Assembly (NCBI RefSeq): GCF_963678635.1
Contig: NC_087067.1
Coordinates: 10,955,716-11,019,715 of the forward strand
Length of the DNA: 64,000 bases
Direction of reading: 5' to 3'
Source: Symsagittifera roscoffensis
Lineage: Eukaryota; Xenacoelomorpha; Acoela; Convolutidae
This document shows, piece by piece, positions 23,494 through 35,740 of the stretch (position 1 is the first letter of the stretch; the number at the start of each line of letters is the position of its first letter). The translations under genes were made by a program, and so were the position numbers. Below the pieces are notes generated by a model. It did no database searches and was not told where the DNA came from. It was given only the letters and a program-made list of their open reading frames with translations.

Positions 23494-25527
23494 TGGCAGA
23501 TCGTTTCTGAAAGTCTATGCCAGCAGCGCTCAAAAGGCCTACACTCGACGAACTGTATAAGCGCTTGAGGTATCTCGACTACGCCAAAGTAGATGAGAGG
23601 TTGGCGGTAATGTTGATTGCCATCCTACAAATAGAAGCACAGCGTGAATGCAGGGAATCAGCAACGGAAGCAGTGTTGATGGTCGGCTACACCTCGGAGG
23701 GGATATATAACCAGGAGTAGACTAGATGGCTATCCTGAAACGTGGACGGAGGTGTGAGGGGATTCAACTTACCAAGAAATCCCGGATTGAGCAATATTAC
23801 TGAATATGGTGCGGGAGAGTTGCCACTTCCCGCCAGGCCGCCAGCGGGATCCACAGCCCAATCCACGAGTAGGCCATTGTCTATGATTTGGTCTCAGCAG
23901 ACAGAGGAAGCATACCCGGACCTCAGTAACTTGAAAAGGGAGACGGAAAGGGCACAGAGGGAAAGAGACAAGGCGAATCTTGACAGGGATGGTGCGAAAC
24001 TGGAGAGGGACCAGGCAAACCTGAAAAGAGATCAAGCGATCCTCGAGAGGGATCAGGCGAGGCGTGATCTCAATATGATCAGGGCGGAGTACCAACAAGA
24101 ACAGAAAGTACGCGAGAATGAGGCGAACTGTGAGCAGCTGAAATCGGAGAGCAGCCACAGAAACGAGACCAGAGTCGCGAATGGAGGTGGATGAAGTTCC
24201 TAGGTCCAGTGGACGATTCAATTTAGACCGAAAGGCTCAGGAGCTAATGAACGAGGGCCTGGAAGTGTGGATACCACCCGAGCCGGTGCCCTCCGTGCGC
24301 GGTCTAGAGGTGCAACCAATACGGCCATTGATGGAGGTCACACTACCGGTATATACTCGGAGTTCAACCCCTGGCAGTAGCCAAATCAGCGGGAGTTCAT
24401 CACGTCTTAAGGAACTAAATGATAGGTTACAGTTGAGAACCCGTGATGATTCGACAAGAGAAGAGCGATCTCCTATTTGGAGGGACCACCCGGTCAGGAG
24501 TGTGATAATCGCGAGCTACAAGAAGAACACAGATGGTAGGTATCACAGACACAACCGCATGAATTAGACCACGGCGCAACGGGCGAGAAGGGATTGCTTC
24601 CATGACGCGGCTTGGGCTGAATATTATGAACAGCCGAGAATACCAGAGGGTGCGATCCACTTAATCATAGGGGACAGCCAGATACAAGTGCTGACCCGAA
24701 TCCAGTCGCATTGGCAGGTCGGAGTCTTGAGCTTCTCTGCAGCTGCAATACCTCAAATGTTGGCGTCACTAGAGATGTTGGATATGGTGAAGATGTATAC
24801 GGTCACTCTGATGATGGGAACCAATGACGTGTCCAGAGGGGTATCGAGGAAGGTGATGAGACTGCACGAGAAAATGAGCTGCATTCTTGAGGAGTTGAGG
24901 ATTCATCTGGATCCCGCGATACTCACGATTTGCACTGTCCCATTAAACATGAAGACCGACGAGCACGCGAGAGAAATGAATGAGAAGGTGCGCAACATCA
25001 ATGTTATAATCAGACAGATACAACAGAGGAGCGTGCTCCCCGTTAGACTGTTGGACATGGCGGACATGATGGAGCGATCTTTTCCAGATGATGCGTCTTT
25101 GGATGGCATTCATTTTGATAGGCCCCAGGGCTTGGAGTGGCTGAATGGTGTCTTCCAGAGGCACATAAACATGCAACAGTCGGACTTGCTGGAAACGAAC
25201 CAGTTTAATTTTGGTCCACCCCCGATACCTCCTTTCTTCGCCGATAGACCCCTGTCTAGTCGTCTAGGAGCGAGAGTCGACTCAAGAGACAGCTCAGGGA
25301 GTTCACTGACCAGGCAACCGGGATCCACCCCGATGGAAGCCGAAGAGGCAGAATCATCCGCGCCCCAGAGTTCGGTGGTATCCTCAGTGGTGGTGGTGGA
25401 CAACAAGAGGGTGAAAAAACCGGCAGAGAAGGGCAGAGCACGATATCCAGAGAGGGTAAAAGAGTTGGATCTGGAGGATCTGGAGTGCAGAGGTCCTGGG
25501 TTTCAAGAAGGTGTCCCGCAGACCTGA
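23494..25527 (+). pseudogene. Copy B ORF2 part 1: N-terminal domain, coiled coil and SGNH hydrolase
   Basis: The ATG at 23,494 matches copy C 45,517, but a stop follows after five codons. The small N-terminal domain (KRPTLDELYKRL) and a coiled coil with KLERDQANLKRDQAILERDQA heptads (23,930-24,150) precede an SGNH/GDSL-type hydrolase. Its motifs are IHLIIGDSQIQ with the nucleophile serine (24,656-24,690), a SFSAAAIPQ block II region, MGTNDVSRG block III (about 24,816) and DDASLDGIHFDRP with the catalytic Asp and His (about 25,088-25,126). Stops at 23,509, 23,718, 23,738 and 24,564 break it. The substrate is unknown. Family members are esterases or lipases. Confidence 0.75.
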
Positions 25528-26565
25528 CTGAGATTCCGCTGAAGTCGATAATGGGACCAATCAACTAAAAACCACTCCAGCAGTTGGGGAGTCCAGGACT
25601 CATAGTGGAACCTCCTAAACATCGAACAAGCAGAGCCAGAATCAAAGTGGCAACTCCCGCGCAGTTGAGAGTGGTGGAAAAGCTGCTTGAACCGAAAGGC
25701 ATGAAACTCCCAGATGCCGCATACGAGGGCTCAAAGCTAGTCGATGACCCGAGATTTGGGAAATCCTGCGGAAGCTCACAGTTGGCCAAGACGTTGGCAG
25801 TATATGATCGATCGGATCCAGGAGCTGCAAGGGTAATCATCGTGGCGGATTCGGATTTTAAGGGGACGTCCCCAAAAATATTTTGGCCGGAAACTTTGGT
25901 GTGTTTGCTGCCCGGCGCGGAGTTGAACCAGATGCTGACAATGGTCGTGCCGATCAAATCAGAGATGCCTTGCGAGCCGGAGCTGCTGCTATTTGCAGGT
26001 ATAAACGACCACATGCATGCGACAGGGCTTTTGGAGCACCTGACGAGCAATGCACCAATGCCCAAGTAGGTCTGGGAAGCGATCCAGACATTGTTCGCCG
26101 CGATGAATGAGGTGCAGGAATCTGTGGCTTCTCGATTTTGATCCAGGACAAGAGTGGCATTCACAACGTCCCCAGGCTACGCGAGTATGTCGCCTGCTTT
26201 GTAGTTTGTGTATGCTATCTTGATCCTGATAGCGAAAGGGAACGCGTGGCGGGTACTGATGGCAGCCCCTTCTTAAATCGGAGTTGGCAGCGGCATGGGC
26301 GGATGTGTCTCATGCCTTGAGAGGGTTCTACGAGTTGGCGGAAATCCTCATGGTATTGGATGAGGTCCTCTTACTCGAGATTTTGAACCTCGCTCGGCAA
26401 TTGAAATTCAATCCGGAGATAAGAGACAATGACCCAATAATAGGCCACTTGACAGCCAGCCTGTGGTTTCGAAACATGGACTTGACGATCACTAGTTCCA
26501 CCAGCACGGCGAAGGGACCGAGCAATGAAAGAAAGAACGTGGCCGCGGCAGGTGGCCGTTCCTGA
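25528..26565 (+). pseudogene. Copy B ORF2 part 2: second, divergent SGNH-like domain
   Basis: After a linker (KSIMGPIN to LGSPGLIVEPPKHRTS) comes VIIVADSDFKGTSPKIFWPET (25,834-25,896), PGAELNQML, LLFAGINDHMHATG (25,987-26,028) and, after stops near 26,069 and 26,140, WADVSHALRGF (26,294-26,326). The order D-S-D-F / G-A-E / G-x-N-D / D-x-x-H mimics the four SGNH blocks, but block I is not the standard GDS. This makes it a likely degenerate SGNH fold. That is inference from motif order, not a family match. Confidence 0.5.
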
Positions 26566-28960
26566 CCCCAAAGCTTGAGAACGCCACGGATAAGACGCGG
26601 AAGAGTGCCCCTACTCTCATTAAGCAGATATGGGAGTTTCTCGAGGGGCAGCTGGAAGTAGCAGAGAGCAAAGACATGACGGTGGGTAGATTTGTCACAG
26701 CGGCAAATGAAGTTACCATTGGAGAATGGTGGAGGGAACATGCGAAGGACGAGCTGAGAACTAGGAAAAATCACGAGATCTTGAGATTCTTGAGCCCTTT
26801 TTGGGAAAAGAGGTACATTGCCAGAGTGTTCTATGCGAAGGACACCATCTTCGAAGCGTTCGTACAGGAATTGTTGAACATGCCAATAAACCTCTTGCTG
26901 GCCCTGTACTTGGTCTATCCCAGGTATGTGTTCAACATGGGTCCGGCGTAAATGTTCAGTAGGGGTGTGGAAACACTTCGAATCGAGGGGTACTTAATGC
27001 TAGTACTCTTGACCCACGGGGAACTGGTGGCATTTCATCGATTGATGAAATTTGGGTAACCCCTGTCGATGGGGAAGACTCACCCAAGTGCAGAAACTTA
27101 CTCGTACAAGTGCACTGCCGGGCTGAAGACGTTGCTGGTGGAGTATCCCTTGATGCAAAATCGATACCTGACTGGCAAAGAAAAGAATCCTAAGACGAAA
27201 GAAGAACTGAAGGAGGCGAATGGAGGCATGCCTCTATTGACTGACCTGTGTTTGGCCATGAGATCTGACCCACTAGGGATGATCAGGGGGCTTGGCGAGG
27301 TCGTGATCAGGGGGTTGGCGAGGTCTATGGGCCGGCGGTAACATACGACTTTCCTGATCCGCTCGTGGCGGCATACCGAAACTCAGTGGTAGACGTGAGC
27401 TTGATAAGTGTGCTAGACGGGACAGCGCTGAACTGGTGCAGGCAATAAGAGCTGAGGGCACGGATGAGCGACACGGTACTCTTCGGAAAAATCAAGGATC
27501 GCGAGTCAATAGTGTTCAATTTCAGGGGACAATTGCAGTGCAGAATGGGGGGAAAACGTGAAGGTCCCATTGAGGCTTACCCCAGTTTCTGGAATTCGAA
27601 ACTATTGGCAGCGGACAAGCAAGAGATTTTGAGACTCCCGGCGTGGAAAGGGAGTTTTGAGATGGTACAGAAAGAGTTTGAGATGATACTTGAGAGATAA
27701 GTTTTGACCATCACTGTCCCTGAGTTTCCGATGGTCAGGAGAATGAACCTGGGGATGAATAGCCCGCTGGTAGTCCCATCCCTGCACGCAAGAGCCACTG
27801 TGGAGAAACAACAAAGGAGATCACGGACGGTTGGGACCCCTTGTTTATCGGATACTCAGCCGCGGCTTATTTCCACACGTGTGACGTCAAGATAAACTCA
27901 TGGACGACGCAAGCGAAAAAGATGAGAGGCTCAATGCCTCCGAAGTTCGAGGTTCGGGAAATCGTGAGAACGCACGAAAAGGATGAGATTGAGAAAAAGC
28001 TGCCGATTTGGGACGATGGAAGAATGATCGTGGAAGAGGGACACATTGCTCTGACATTGAGATGAAGTTCGCCACGAGCAAGTACCGAGCGCCCTACGGA
28101 TTGGAGGAGCTAGAGCTGAGACAAGAGGGAAAGAAGCTTGATGCGGCAGGTCTCCTGTATGTAGCCCTCGCCGAATACAAGAAGCTGGACCCCGCAACAC
28201 CCTCACCCTTATCAGTGGGCACCCCTGGAGACAAGGAAAGTAACCCCGTGGAGGATAGGTTCAAGGACGCACTTGAGAAAGGGCGGGCTGAGTCAGAGGA
28301 AGGAGAGAGTATGGACGAGACCCTCAATGAAGCGGGAGAAGAAATGGAGGTGGGAAACACACCAGACCAGGATCCAGCTGAAATGGACTTCACTACGCAT
28401 GAACTGTTGCAAGACTTGAGTGCACACGATTGGGCGAACACGGCCACACCACCCCTGGAATCCCCTCGTAAAAACTTGGAACTGCCCCTGACCAGCTAAA
28501 CCTCCAATATGGGGATGATACTCTTGAACGCCAAAAAAAGTAAGAAGAAATCTTTCGAGGGCAACAAATGGATGTTCCTGAACTTTCTGGACGAGAAGGC
28601 GTGGCGAGAAATCTTGAGTGAGTTTCACCAAAGCGCGAAGAGCGAGACTACGCTGGAGGACTTCAAAGAAGAGTTGTGGAACATGGTGGTGAAGTTCGGG
28701 GAACCCGTTTTGATTGGTATCGGATTGACGAAAAAACGAGAAAGGAGTTGCTGAGCAAGATGATAAAGTTGAGGGAAACGGAGCAGAAGACCAAAGAGGA
28801 CGCATATAAAGACAGCTCTACTCTGAACCAAAAAAAACTGATGATAAAATGATTAAGGTTGAAAGGAATGATAAGGTTGAGACTAGTAATATGATTAAAG
28901 ATATTAATATGCTTAAGGCTCGAGAAGCGGGAGGCAAGAGTTAGAAGGGCCGGACCGGGA
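26566..28960 (+). pseudogene. Copy B ORF2 part 3: unrecognised region
   Basis: Coding character is supported by alignment with copy A (1,400-1 on the minus strand). Both keep MNSPL(V/E), INSWTTQAKKMRGSMPPKFEV, KKLPIWDDGRMIVEEGHI, APYGLEELELRQEGK and TPDQDPAEMDFTTHELLQDLS as protein despite frameshifts at different places. The end of this part is Lys/Asn-rich. No known domain is recognised. Composition and position suggest a structural or adaptor segment, but nothing proves it. Confidence 0.55.
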
Positions 28961-31900
28961 CAAAGAAGTCGAACCAGTGATGATAGTGGCTACGCCCCCA
29001 AGTAGAGGTATAAGGCCTCGGAAGAGGAAAAGGGAGACAGAAGAGTTGAGTAGTCCCTCGACGGACGCAGTCTCTGAAAAGAATCTGAAAGAGACGGCTC
29101 CCATGATTCTAGCGCGGTGGAAGACAGCGGCCTACAAGGGCAGCTCCGCACCGAGGAAGCTGGCCGAGGTGATGAAAGATATGGAGGTTTCGACGAGCTC
29201 GGCAACGGAAGAAGACTTCAGACCTCAGAAGGCAAACACAAAAAGGGGTTCGACGAGTGGACAAACGTGGGAAGTGGACGTTGGCAAGGAATGGCTCTCG
29301 AGTGAGCAACAGGCTACTGGGAAACAGGTAGCCAGCGATCCTCTTGAGAAAAACGCGACGAGGAATACTGCCCGACCTTGGTGGGTGGCTCTGGAGACTA
29401 TGAACGAACTGAAAGACTGCCTGAAGAGACTCGATCGTGGAATATCCCGCAAGCGTCGCAATTGGGTCAACCAACAAAAAGCCGAGATCAAAAAGTTAGA
29501 ATTGGGAAACCAGCTGAAACGAACTTGGCAAAATTTGCTACGGGAATACTTCGAAGAGGCGGTGAGAACACCCTCGTCCGCGTTGCCATTGATGGCAAAT
29601 CCTTTCATCAGAACAGCGGGACAGCTGATGTTCGCATGGAGCTTGGTGGGAATAGAGCTGGAGGTGTTGACCTCACACAAAAAGTTGAAGCTAGGCAACC
29701 AGAGTCTAGAGGTTTGTCAAATGCTGGTACAGCACATTGCCAGGGATAATTCCGGTTTGAGTCTAACGAGGAGAAAAGATGCCACTTGTTTCTTGAGGTG
29801 GATAATGTTCGTGATGACCGACAGTACTGTCCAAGCGTGTCAACAGAAGGCAATGGGAAGAAAATTTATTGAGAGGAGAATCTCTGCGGTCATCTTGAAC
29901 GTGTACCAGAGCACTGGAATCGAGAAGGAAGATGGTTCCAGGCAGTCTCTAAAGAATCACGGGAAACTTGATGAAATACGAAGATTCTACAACACGAATT
30001 TCGAAGAGGGAATGACCTGCATAGTAATTTAGCCTCGACTGAAGATTACTCGAGACCCAACAAACGGGGAGAATATCAATATATATCTGGAGTGATGGGG
30101 ATAGCATACAACCCTTTCTTGGATTCGGAGGCCGGGAGCGCTCACAGGAATTATGAAGTGACGGAGCTATTGAAGTTTTGGACAGAGAAGATAATCGAGG
30201 TTGATCCAGTGGAGAGTGAGTGGCCGTGCCTAGTCCTGATACTTGATAAGATGCCAAAAGTGATTAGCGTGCCGCGCTCGAACAAGGGGGTAGAATTGAA
30301 AATGGGGAATGGAAACGGCATGCTGATTACGAATTTAGGAACGGTTTGGAAGTTGCTGAGGCCTTCCTTGTACTCAAATCCCCATGCAAGTTTGATCGAA
30401 GAAGTCACAGAGCGAGTGAGACTGGCACCAACGAAGGATGAAGACTTGGGAACTCTCAATGTGATACACAAACTGATCCTACCACATAGTAAGGAGTCGG
30501 GAGAAAAGATAAGTACGATATAATCAGCGAAGAAGATGGAACCCGGCAGTTTTCTTGATCTGACGTGTGGGGGTGGAGAGCACTCTTGTGATGGACGATC
30601 ATGTGTCAGAATACATTCCTTCCAAAAGGAAGATCTAGCCATTTGGTTTGGCGACATCACTGAGAATGAGAAAAGTGAGGTACAGATAATGGCAGTGTTA
30701 CACGAATACTACCGTAAATATAGCAACGGCGTTGGGGTTCTTCTCGAGGATGTGCGGCTTACGGTCACTGGAGATGCTGGAGTCCGAGTACCACTTGGTG
30801 ACAGCATTGACCGTGGAGTTATGGCCTGGGGTGTTGCAAATAACCCAGAAGCACATCAAAGGAAGAAAGGTTGGTCTTGAGGCGGAAATGGGGTTTCCCT
30901 TGAGTGAAGCCAATACTCTGCCAGTAAACGCAAAGTCCCTGGTGGGATCAGTCATGGCCACCTATGTGGAAGCCATTATCCGCTATACATGGCAATGGTG
31001 GAAGTATCCAGCCAGAGGATACTAATCGACAAAGCCTCTTCAGTACTCAAGTGCGTACGCCTGGCTCGAATGTCACAACACTCGCACAGAGTGTTGAGGA
31101 CGATCATGGGGACTGTGCCAGGGGAACAAAGAGATGACTTGAGTGAGATCTGGGGGGAAAACTGTTGAGTCTTGAAGGTGAAAACACGAGTGACTTCGAG
31201 AGACAGAACACGATAGGGAAGCCAATGAACAGTACCCCAGCCCTAGAAGAGAATTATGTGGCGCATGAAAATATGATGGAACTGGAACCTCTGCTTGGAT
31301 CTTCAGGGGAACGCAAGCTCCAGAGTATAAACCTCACACATGGGGAATGCCCGTGCCACTGTCTGGCACAAAACGGTTTGGTATCCGGAACACTCAAATA
31401 TCTGCTTGATATAGGACGTGGATGAAGTTAGATCAATTGGATTACGCGATCATCGGCAGAAGGTGACCCTTCTGATAGTAAATTCAACGTTGGCGTTGCG
31501 ATGGATCGAGGAAAACGTGACGAATTATCGGGAGTCGAAGACACCGACATCTTAATCAATACACGCTATTGATTACAGCAGGAGACTTTAGTTGTTTGGG
31601 GCTGCATGCAAGTTATTCGCCATACCTATGGAGGTCAGGCACGTATGAAGCCGCATAAGATTCTTTCCGTGGTTTCTAGCGACATTGACCTCTTGGTTGT
31701 ACGCGGTGACGAAGGATCACATGAAGAAGCATCAGAAAGAATATCAACAGTTCCTGAGGGAGATAGGGCCGAAGGCCTTCAAGAGACCCTTGCTGACCCA
31801 CCGAAAGGCAATTACGACGGGTTGAAAAAGAGTCGGTAGGGGTCTAGAGATAATACCAAGGCGAGGGAATCAATATTGGAAGAGGACTTGGCAAGAACGT

Positions 31901-32131
31901 GAGCCTGAGCTTGCATAACACTTTTTATTTGAACAGGGAATCTAAAGTGAAGGGTTTGCAGAAACAGGCGAAGAGATTGCAAGAGCAGAGGGAGTGGATG
32001 CGATCCTACGAACAACTAAAGGCCTGGGAAGAGATCGTGATCAGTTCCGACAATGAGGAAGCGCTGTTGAGGCAGATTACAGTGTCGAATGCATCAGGAC
32101 CTAGCACCTCGAAGGCAAGGAGCACGAAATG
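28961..32131 (+). pseudogene. Copy B ORF2 part 4: unrecognised C-terminal region
   Basis: The largest open piece is 28,977-30,032 (no ATG at its left end; it continues the preceding frame). It starts with a basic RPRKRKRETEE stretch that could be a nuclear-localisation signal, followed by charged helical sequence (RKRRNWVNQQKAEIKKLELGN). Further open pieces are 30,092-30,523, 30,536-30,880 and shorter runs to 32,131. I recognise no family. No other copy reaches this far inside the window, so coding status rests on continuous open frames and context only. A strong signal peptide or membrane anchor typical of an envelope protein is not evident. Confidence 0.45.
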
Positions 32132-32509
32132 AGCAGGATGCTCATTATCAGACTCTTGAGTCTTGAGAGGGAAAGGAAAGGGGCTCGGATTTGAACTCGG
32201 ATGAAATCTGAGATCACGGAAAAGAAATTTTAATGAAACAAAGTATTGTTTTTAATATGCTTTATCTATTATATAAATCAAAATGCTGCATGATAATTTT
32301 CTGATTGAATAAGACAAAGAAGTTTTAATCATTAGCTTGCAAAGCGGAAATTTAAGGTGCATGTGTATGCAGATTTTGATTGCTGTTTAGCGATAGTGTG
32401 ACAACTTTGCATGGTTGGGAATTTTGGGGTGTATACCAAAAATAAATCTGCTGCAAACTTCTGTAAATGACCACTGGCACTGTATCTTGAGCAACACTCA
32501 ACATTCACT
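32132..32509. other. Non-coding interval after copy B
   Basis: This stretch is A/T-rich with no open frame of note. A weak LTR-start-like sequence in minus orientation (AAACTTC, then AAATGACC-ACTGGCAC) ends near 32,477, hinting at a second, older LTR fragment. Confidence 0.4.
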
Positions 32510-32705
32510 CATCATTTTTTTCGTTATTTAACTTTCCCGCGATTGTAGTTCGGTTCTTCTGATTACTTTCTGATCTTTTTCAGTTATCGCGAGAAAATTG
32601 AGCATGACATGCTCAATTCGAATTTTTGAAAAGTTTCATTTCGCCCCATAATTACGTCTTAAGCGTTGCTCAAGGTCAAACTTCCAAATATGACCGACTG
32701 GCACA
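32510..32705 (-). repeat. LTR fragment, minus orientation
   Basis: Read on the minus strand from 32,705, it starts TGTGCCAGTCGGTCATATTT and follows the LTR of copies B and C for about 195 bp (GTTTGACCTTGAGCAACG, then CAATTCGA and CGCGGGAAAGTTAA-like blocks). It then stops. It is the 5' end of an LTR from another, minus-strand element. Confidence 0.75.
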
Positions 32706-35700
32706 TTAAGTAGTAATGACTTTGTCGACCCAATGTTAATGGACCACACATTGAACTGGCTTTGGTAGAGACGGTTCACAAGGCATGGAAGCATGTGAAG
32801 CTTTCATGCCCTTTTCCACTAAGTTTTTCAGCTATGCGCTGCATTGCCCGAGTAGCTGCTGGTGCGGCACCGCCAGTGCAGCAAAAATGAGCGGGCAGAA
32901 GCTGCTCTGTTCGACTTGTAGAACTCTCTGTTGGTATTTTCAGTTTTTTTAGTGAATCAAAAGCAACAAAGGTTTTTAGTTAAAAGCATGTGAAGCTGTG
33001 TTTAGACGCTAGCCAGTCGTTTCATAACCTAGCTCTGTTTTCCGTGGGCTTATACTCCCGGGCGAATGTTCTATTGTGGCCGTGGGCAATCCCTAATTGT
33101 TGTGATAAACTTGTTAAATAGTTTCCGGTTTGATATGTCTCAAGCAAAAGCTACTAGATGTGGACCATGCAACAAACCAGTGAAGGACAACGACTCAACT
33201 GCTATAGGATGTGAAAAGTGCAGCGCGTGGTTCCATGGGCAATGTGTTGGATTGTCTCCTGATGATGTAGCTTTAATGGACAAAATTCGAGGATGCTTCT
33301 GGCTGTGCTCTGGCTGCCTTGAGGGGAACATCTTCACATTCCAAGCTAAGTTTGAACTGATTATTCAAAGACAAGAAAGCTTAATCGAAATTAAAAAAAG
33401 CATTAAAGAAACTGTTGAAAATGTTGATCCAACCAAAACAACATCATCGAATGTACCGGTTAATAACTCCAAATTAATTAATAATTCTAGTTCGTACACA
33501 ATCTTAGGTGACCTAAATCTGCCTGATATCTGTTGGGCATCTTCTGATGGAGGCTGTGATTACTCAAAACTGTTCCTAGAGGTTATTGAGGATCATAGCT
33601 TAATGCCCCTTGTATATGAACCCACACATCGCTCAGACAACACTCTTGATATCATTTTAACTTCGCACACAGAATTGTTCACTGCATTTGTTAATGAAGT
33701 GCTTTACTCAGACCATTTTCCTTTATTTGCTTTTTTTACCATACCTGAAGCAGCGCCTACTGTGATTGGGAATTTTATGAAATCCTCTCTATCTAAATCA
33801 TATTTCTCTCATTCGATCTTCAATAGTAACATCAGCCCTTGCTTTACCAAACTCATTATGGAACAAAACTCATGTTATTCCATATCCACCACTAATGATT
33901 ATGTAGATAGCTGGTACGCTCAGATCAATCATGCAATTTTTTTATCATGCGCACATAAAACTAAAAGACGCCAGCAACTTCCCTATTATTATTCGTCGCA
34001 TACAGTTCATTTACTGAATAAGCACCATTCCATATCTAAACGGACAGCCAACACAAATCATTTAGCTTCGATCCAACAAGACCTTAACAATTCAATCGAG
34101 GTGGATAAAACTTGTCTCCTTGAATCTTTAAGACCAAATTCTACCCGTGATTGCTTTAAATACCCTCGTTCTTTTACCAAAAGGAAACTACCAGACCAAA
34201 TGCACTGGATGAATAGAAAAGCATCCACTTCTATTGAAATAGCCATTATTTTGAACGATTACTTCTGTTCAGTGTTTCTAGAAAAGCACGAAATTCAAAT
34301 CCTACAACCCGAAAAACCCACCATTTTCTATCCGATCTCCATGTCAACCTTAAAAAGGTCGAGAAAGCTCTCGAATTTGCTAAAACTTCTTGTATTACCA
34401 ACGACTGCCTCCCAACCCTTATTCTTAACTGCTGCAGTGAATTAATATCTCCTCTAGTCTTGCAGCTCTTTGTCAAGGTTTTGGAAACTAAAACGTGGCC
34501 AGAACTTTGGAAATGTGCGTTTATTACGCCAATTCTTAAATCTAGTAATCCCGAAAATGTTGAAAATTATCGCCCGATTAGCATATTACCTCAATTATCG
34601 GTTATTCTGGAGAGAATGAGCTTCGATTTCATTTATCCTAAAATTCGGGCTAAAGTTACACCTGCTCAACATGGTTTTATGACCAAGCGATCGACTGTTA
34701 CTCAGCTTCTTGAATACTTAGATCAGATTTATAACAATTTCGAGGCAAAAAACGAATGTCTTTATGTGTACTTCGATTTTAGCAAGGCTTTTGATCAAGT
34801 TCCTCATCATATACTTATTCCGAAATTTGGTAATTTAGGCTTTGACATTAGCTTTCTTGAACTTTTTGCTTCCTATCCCACAAACCGCACGCAAATTGTC
34901 TTAATTAACAATGAAGCATCTCCAAAAGGCCATGTAACAAGTGGTGTTCCGCAAGGAAGTGTACTCGGCCCTTTGCTATTTATACTCTTCATTAATGACA
35001 TGCCAGCTGTCTTGAAAACCTCTAATTGCTTTCTGTTTGCTGATGACAGCAAACTCTATTCAAAATATGACTTTTCCTTAGTTCAAATAGACTTTGATCT
35101 ATTTATCAATTGGACGTTTGAAAATGAAAGGACATTTAATTCTGATAAATGCAAAGTTATTTGTTTTAACTCAACTTCCCCCAAATCTACTCTTTGCTTT
35201 AATGATTACCTAATTCCGTCAGTTTCATCTATCAAAGATCTCGGAGTAACGATTTCTTGTGATTTAAAGTGGGATATCCACATTAAAACCAAACTGGTCG
35301 CAGTTAACAAAGCTTTCCATTTCTTAAAACGTTCAATCCCTTATGGAGTATCCATGAGAACCAAATTCAAATATTACCAGCTATGTATTATGAGTATTTT
35401 ATTATACGGTAGTCAGGTCTGGTTTCCATCTTTAACATATCGCCGCAAACTAGAATTATTTAAAAGTAAATGTTTGAAATGGGTAACGGGAGTGAACGAC
35501 CATACAGAACAACTTAGAAAACGAATTCCTTGCCTATTTCCTTCACAATAGCTTTACATGATATGTGTTTTCTTAATCGAGTCCTGACTGATCAATTTGA
35601 TTTCGACCTTTACAGATACATAAATTTTACCTTTGCAGCCAAAGACCATCGCAATAGCTCACGCCCTAAGCTTTCAACAACCCAGAATTGTCGACTCTTC

Positions 35701-35740
35701 TTTACAGAGCAATTTTTCTTCTATCGCGTCTGTCGGTCTG
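32706..35740 (+). mobile_element. Broken CR1/Jockey-like LINE
   Basis: It comprises 5' sequence without a gene (32,706-33,134), a PHD-type zinc finger, the C-terminal half of an APE-type endonuclease, a reverse transcriptase and a C-terminal segment cut off at 35,740 by the LTR of copy C. It contains an internal deletion and two frameshifts. Its base composition and CTTGAG frequency differ from the flanking LTR elements. Confidence 0.82.
33135..35739 (+). pseudogene. LINE polyprotein relic: PHD finger, partial endonuclease, reverse transcriptase
   Basis: The ATG at 33,135 opens a frame to 34,445. Residues 9-58 form a C4HC3 PHD finger (CGPCNKP, GCEKC, WFHGQC, WLCSGC) typical of ORF1 proteins of some CR1-group LINEs. 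At about residue 118 the sequence enters the endonuclease at ILGDLNLPDICW, continuing with SDHFPLF, so the N-terminal half of the nuclease is missing. Frameshifts at about 34,325 and 35,518 lead into the RT: ENYRPISILPQLSVI, FDFSKAFDQVPH, SGVPQGSVLGPLLF and the catalytic FADDSKLYS (35,037). The last frame runs into the LTR of copy C. It is non-functional. Confidence 0.8.

Larger units (their letters stand above)
12530..32250 (+). mobile_element. Copy B of the giant Ty3/gypsy-like LTR element, decayed
   Basis: The order on the plus strand is LTR, candidate primer-binding site, leader with 15-bp repeats, gag, protease, RT, partial RNase H, integrase, macro-like domain, spacer and a very long second coding region to about 32,131. 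There are many stops and frameshifts, plus deletions in the protease active site, RNase H and the integrase-to-macro interval. No plus-oriented 3' LTR follows. The right limit is therefore approximate. Confidence 0.85.
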
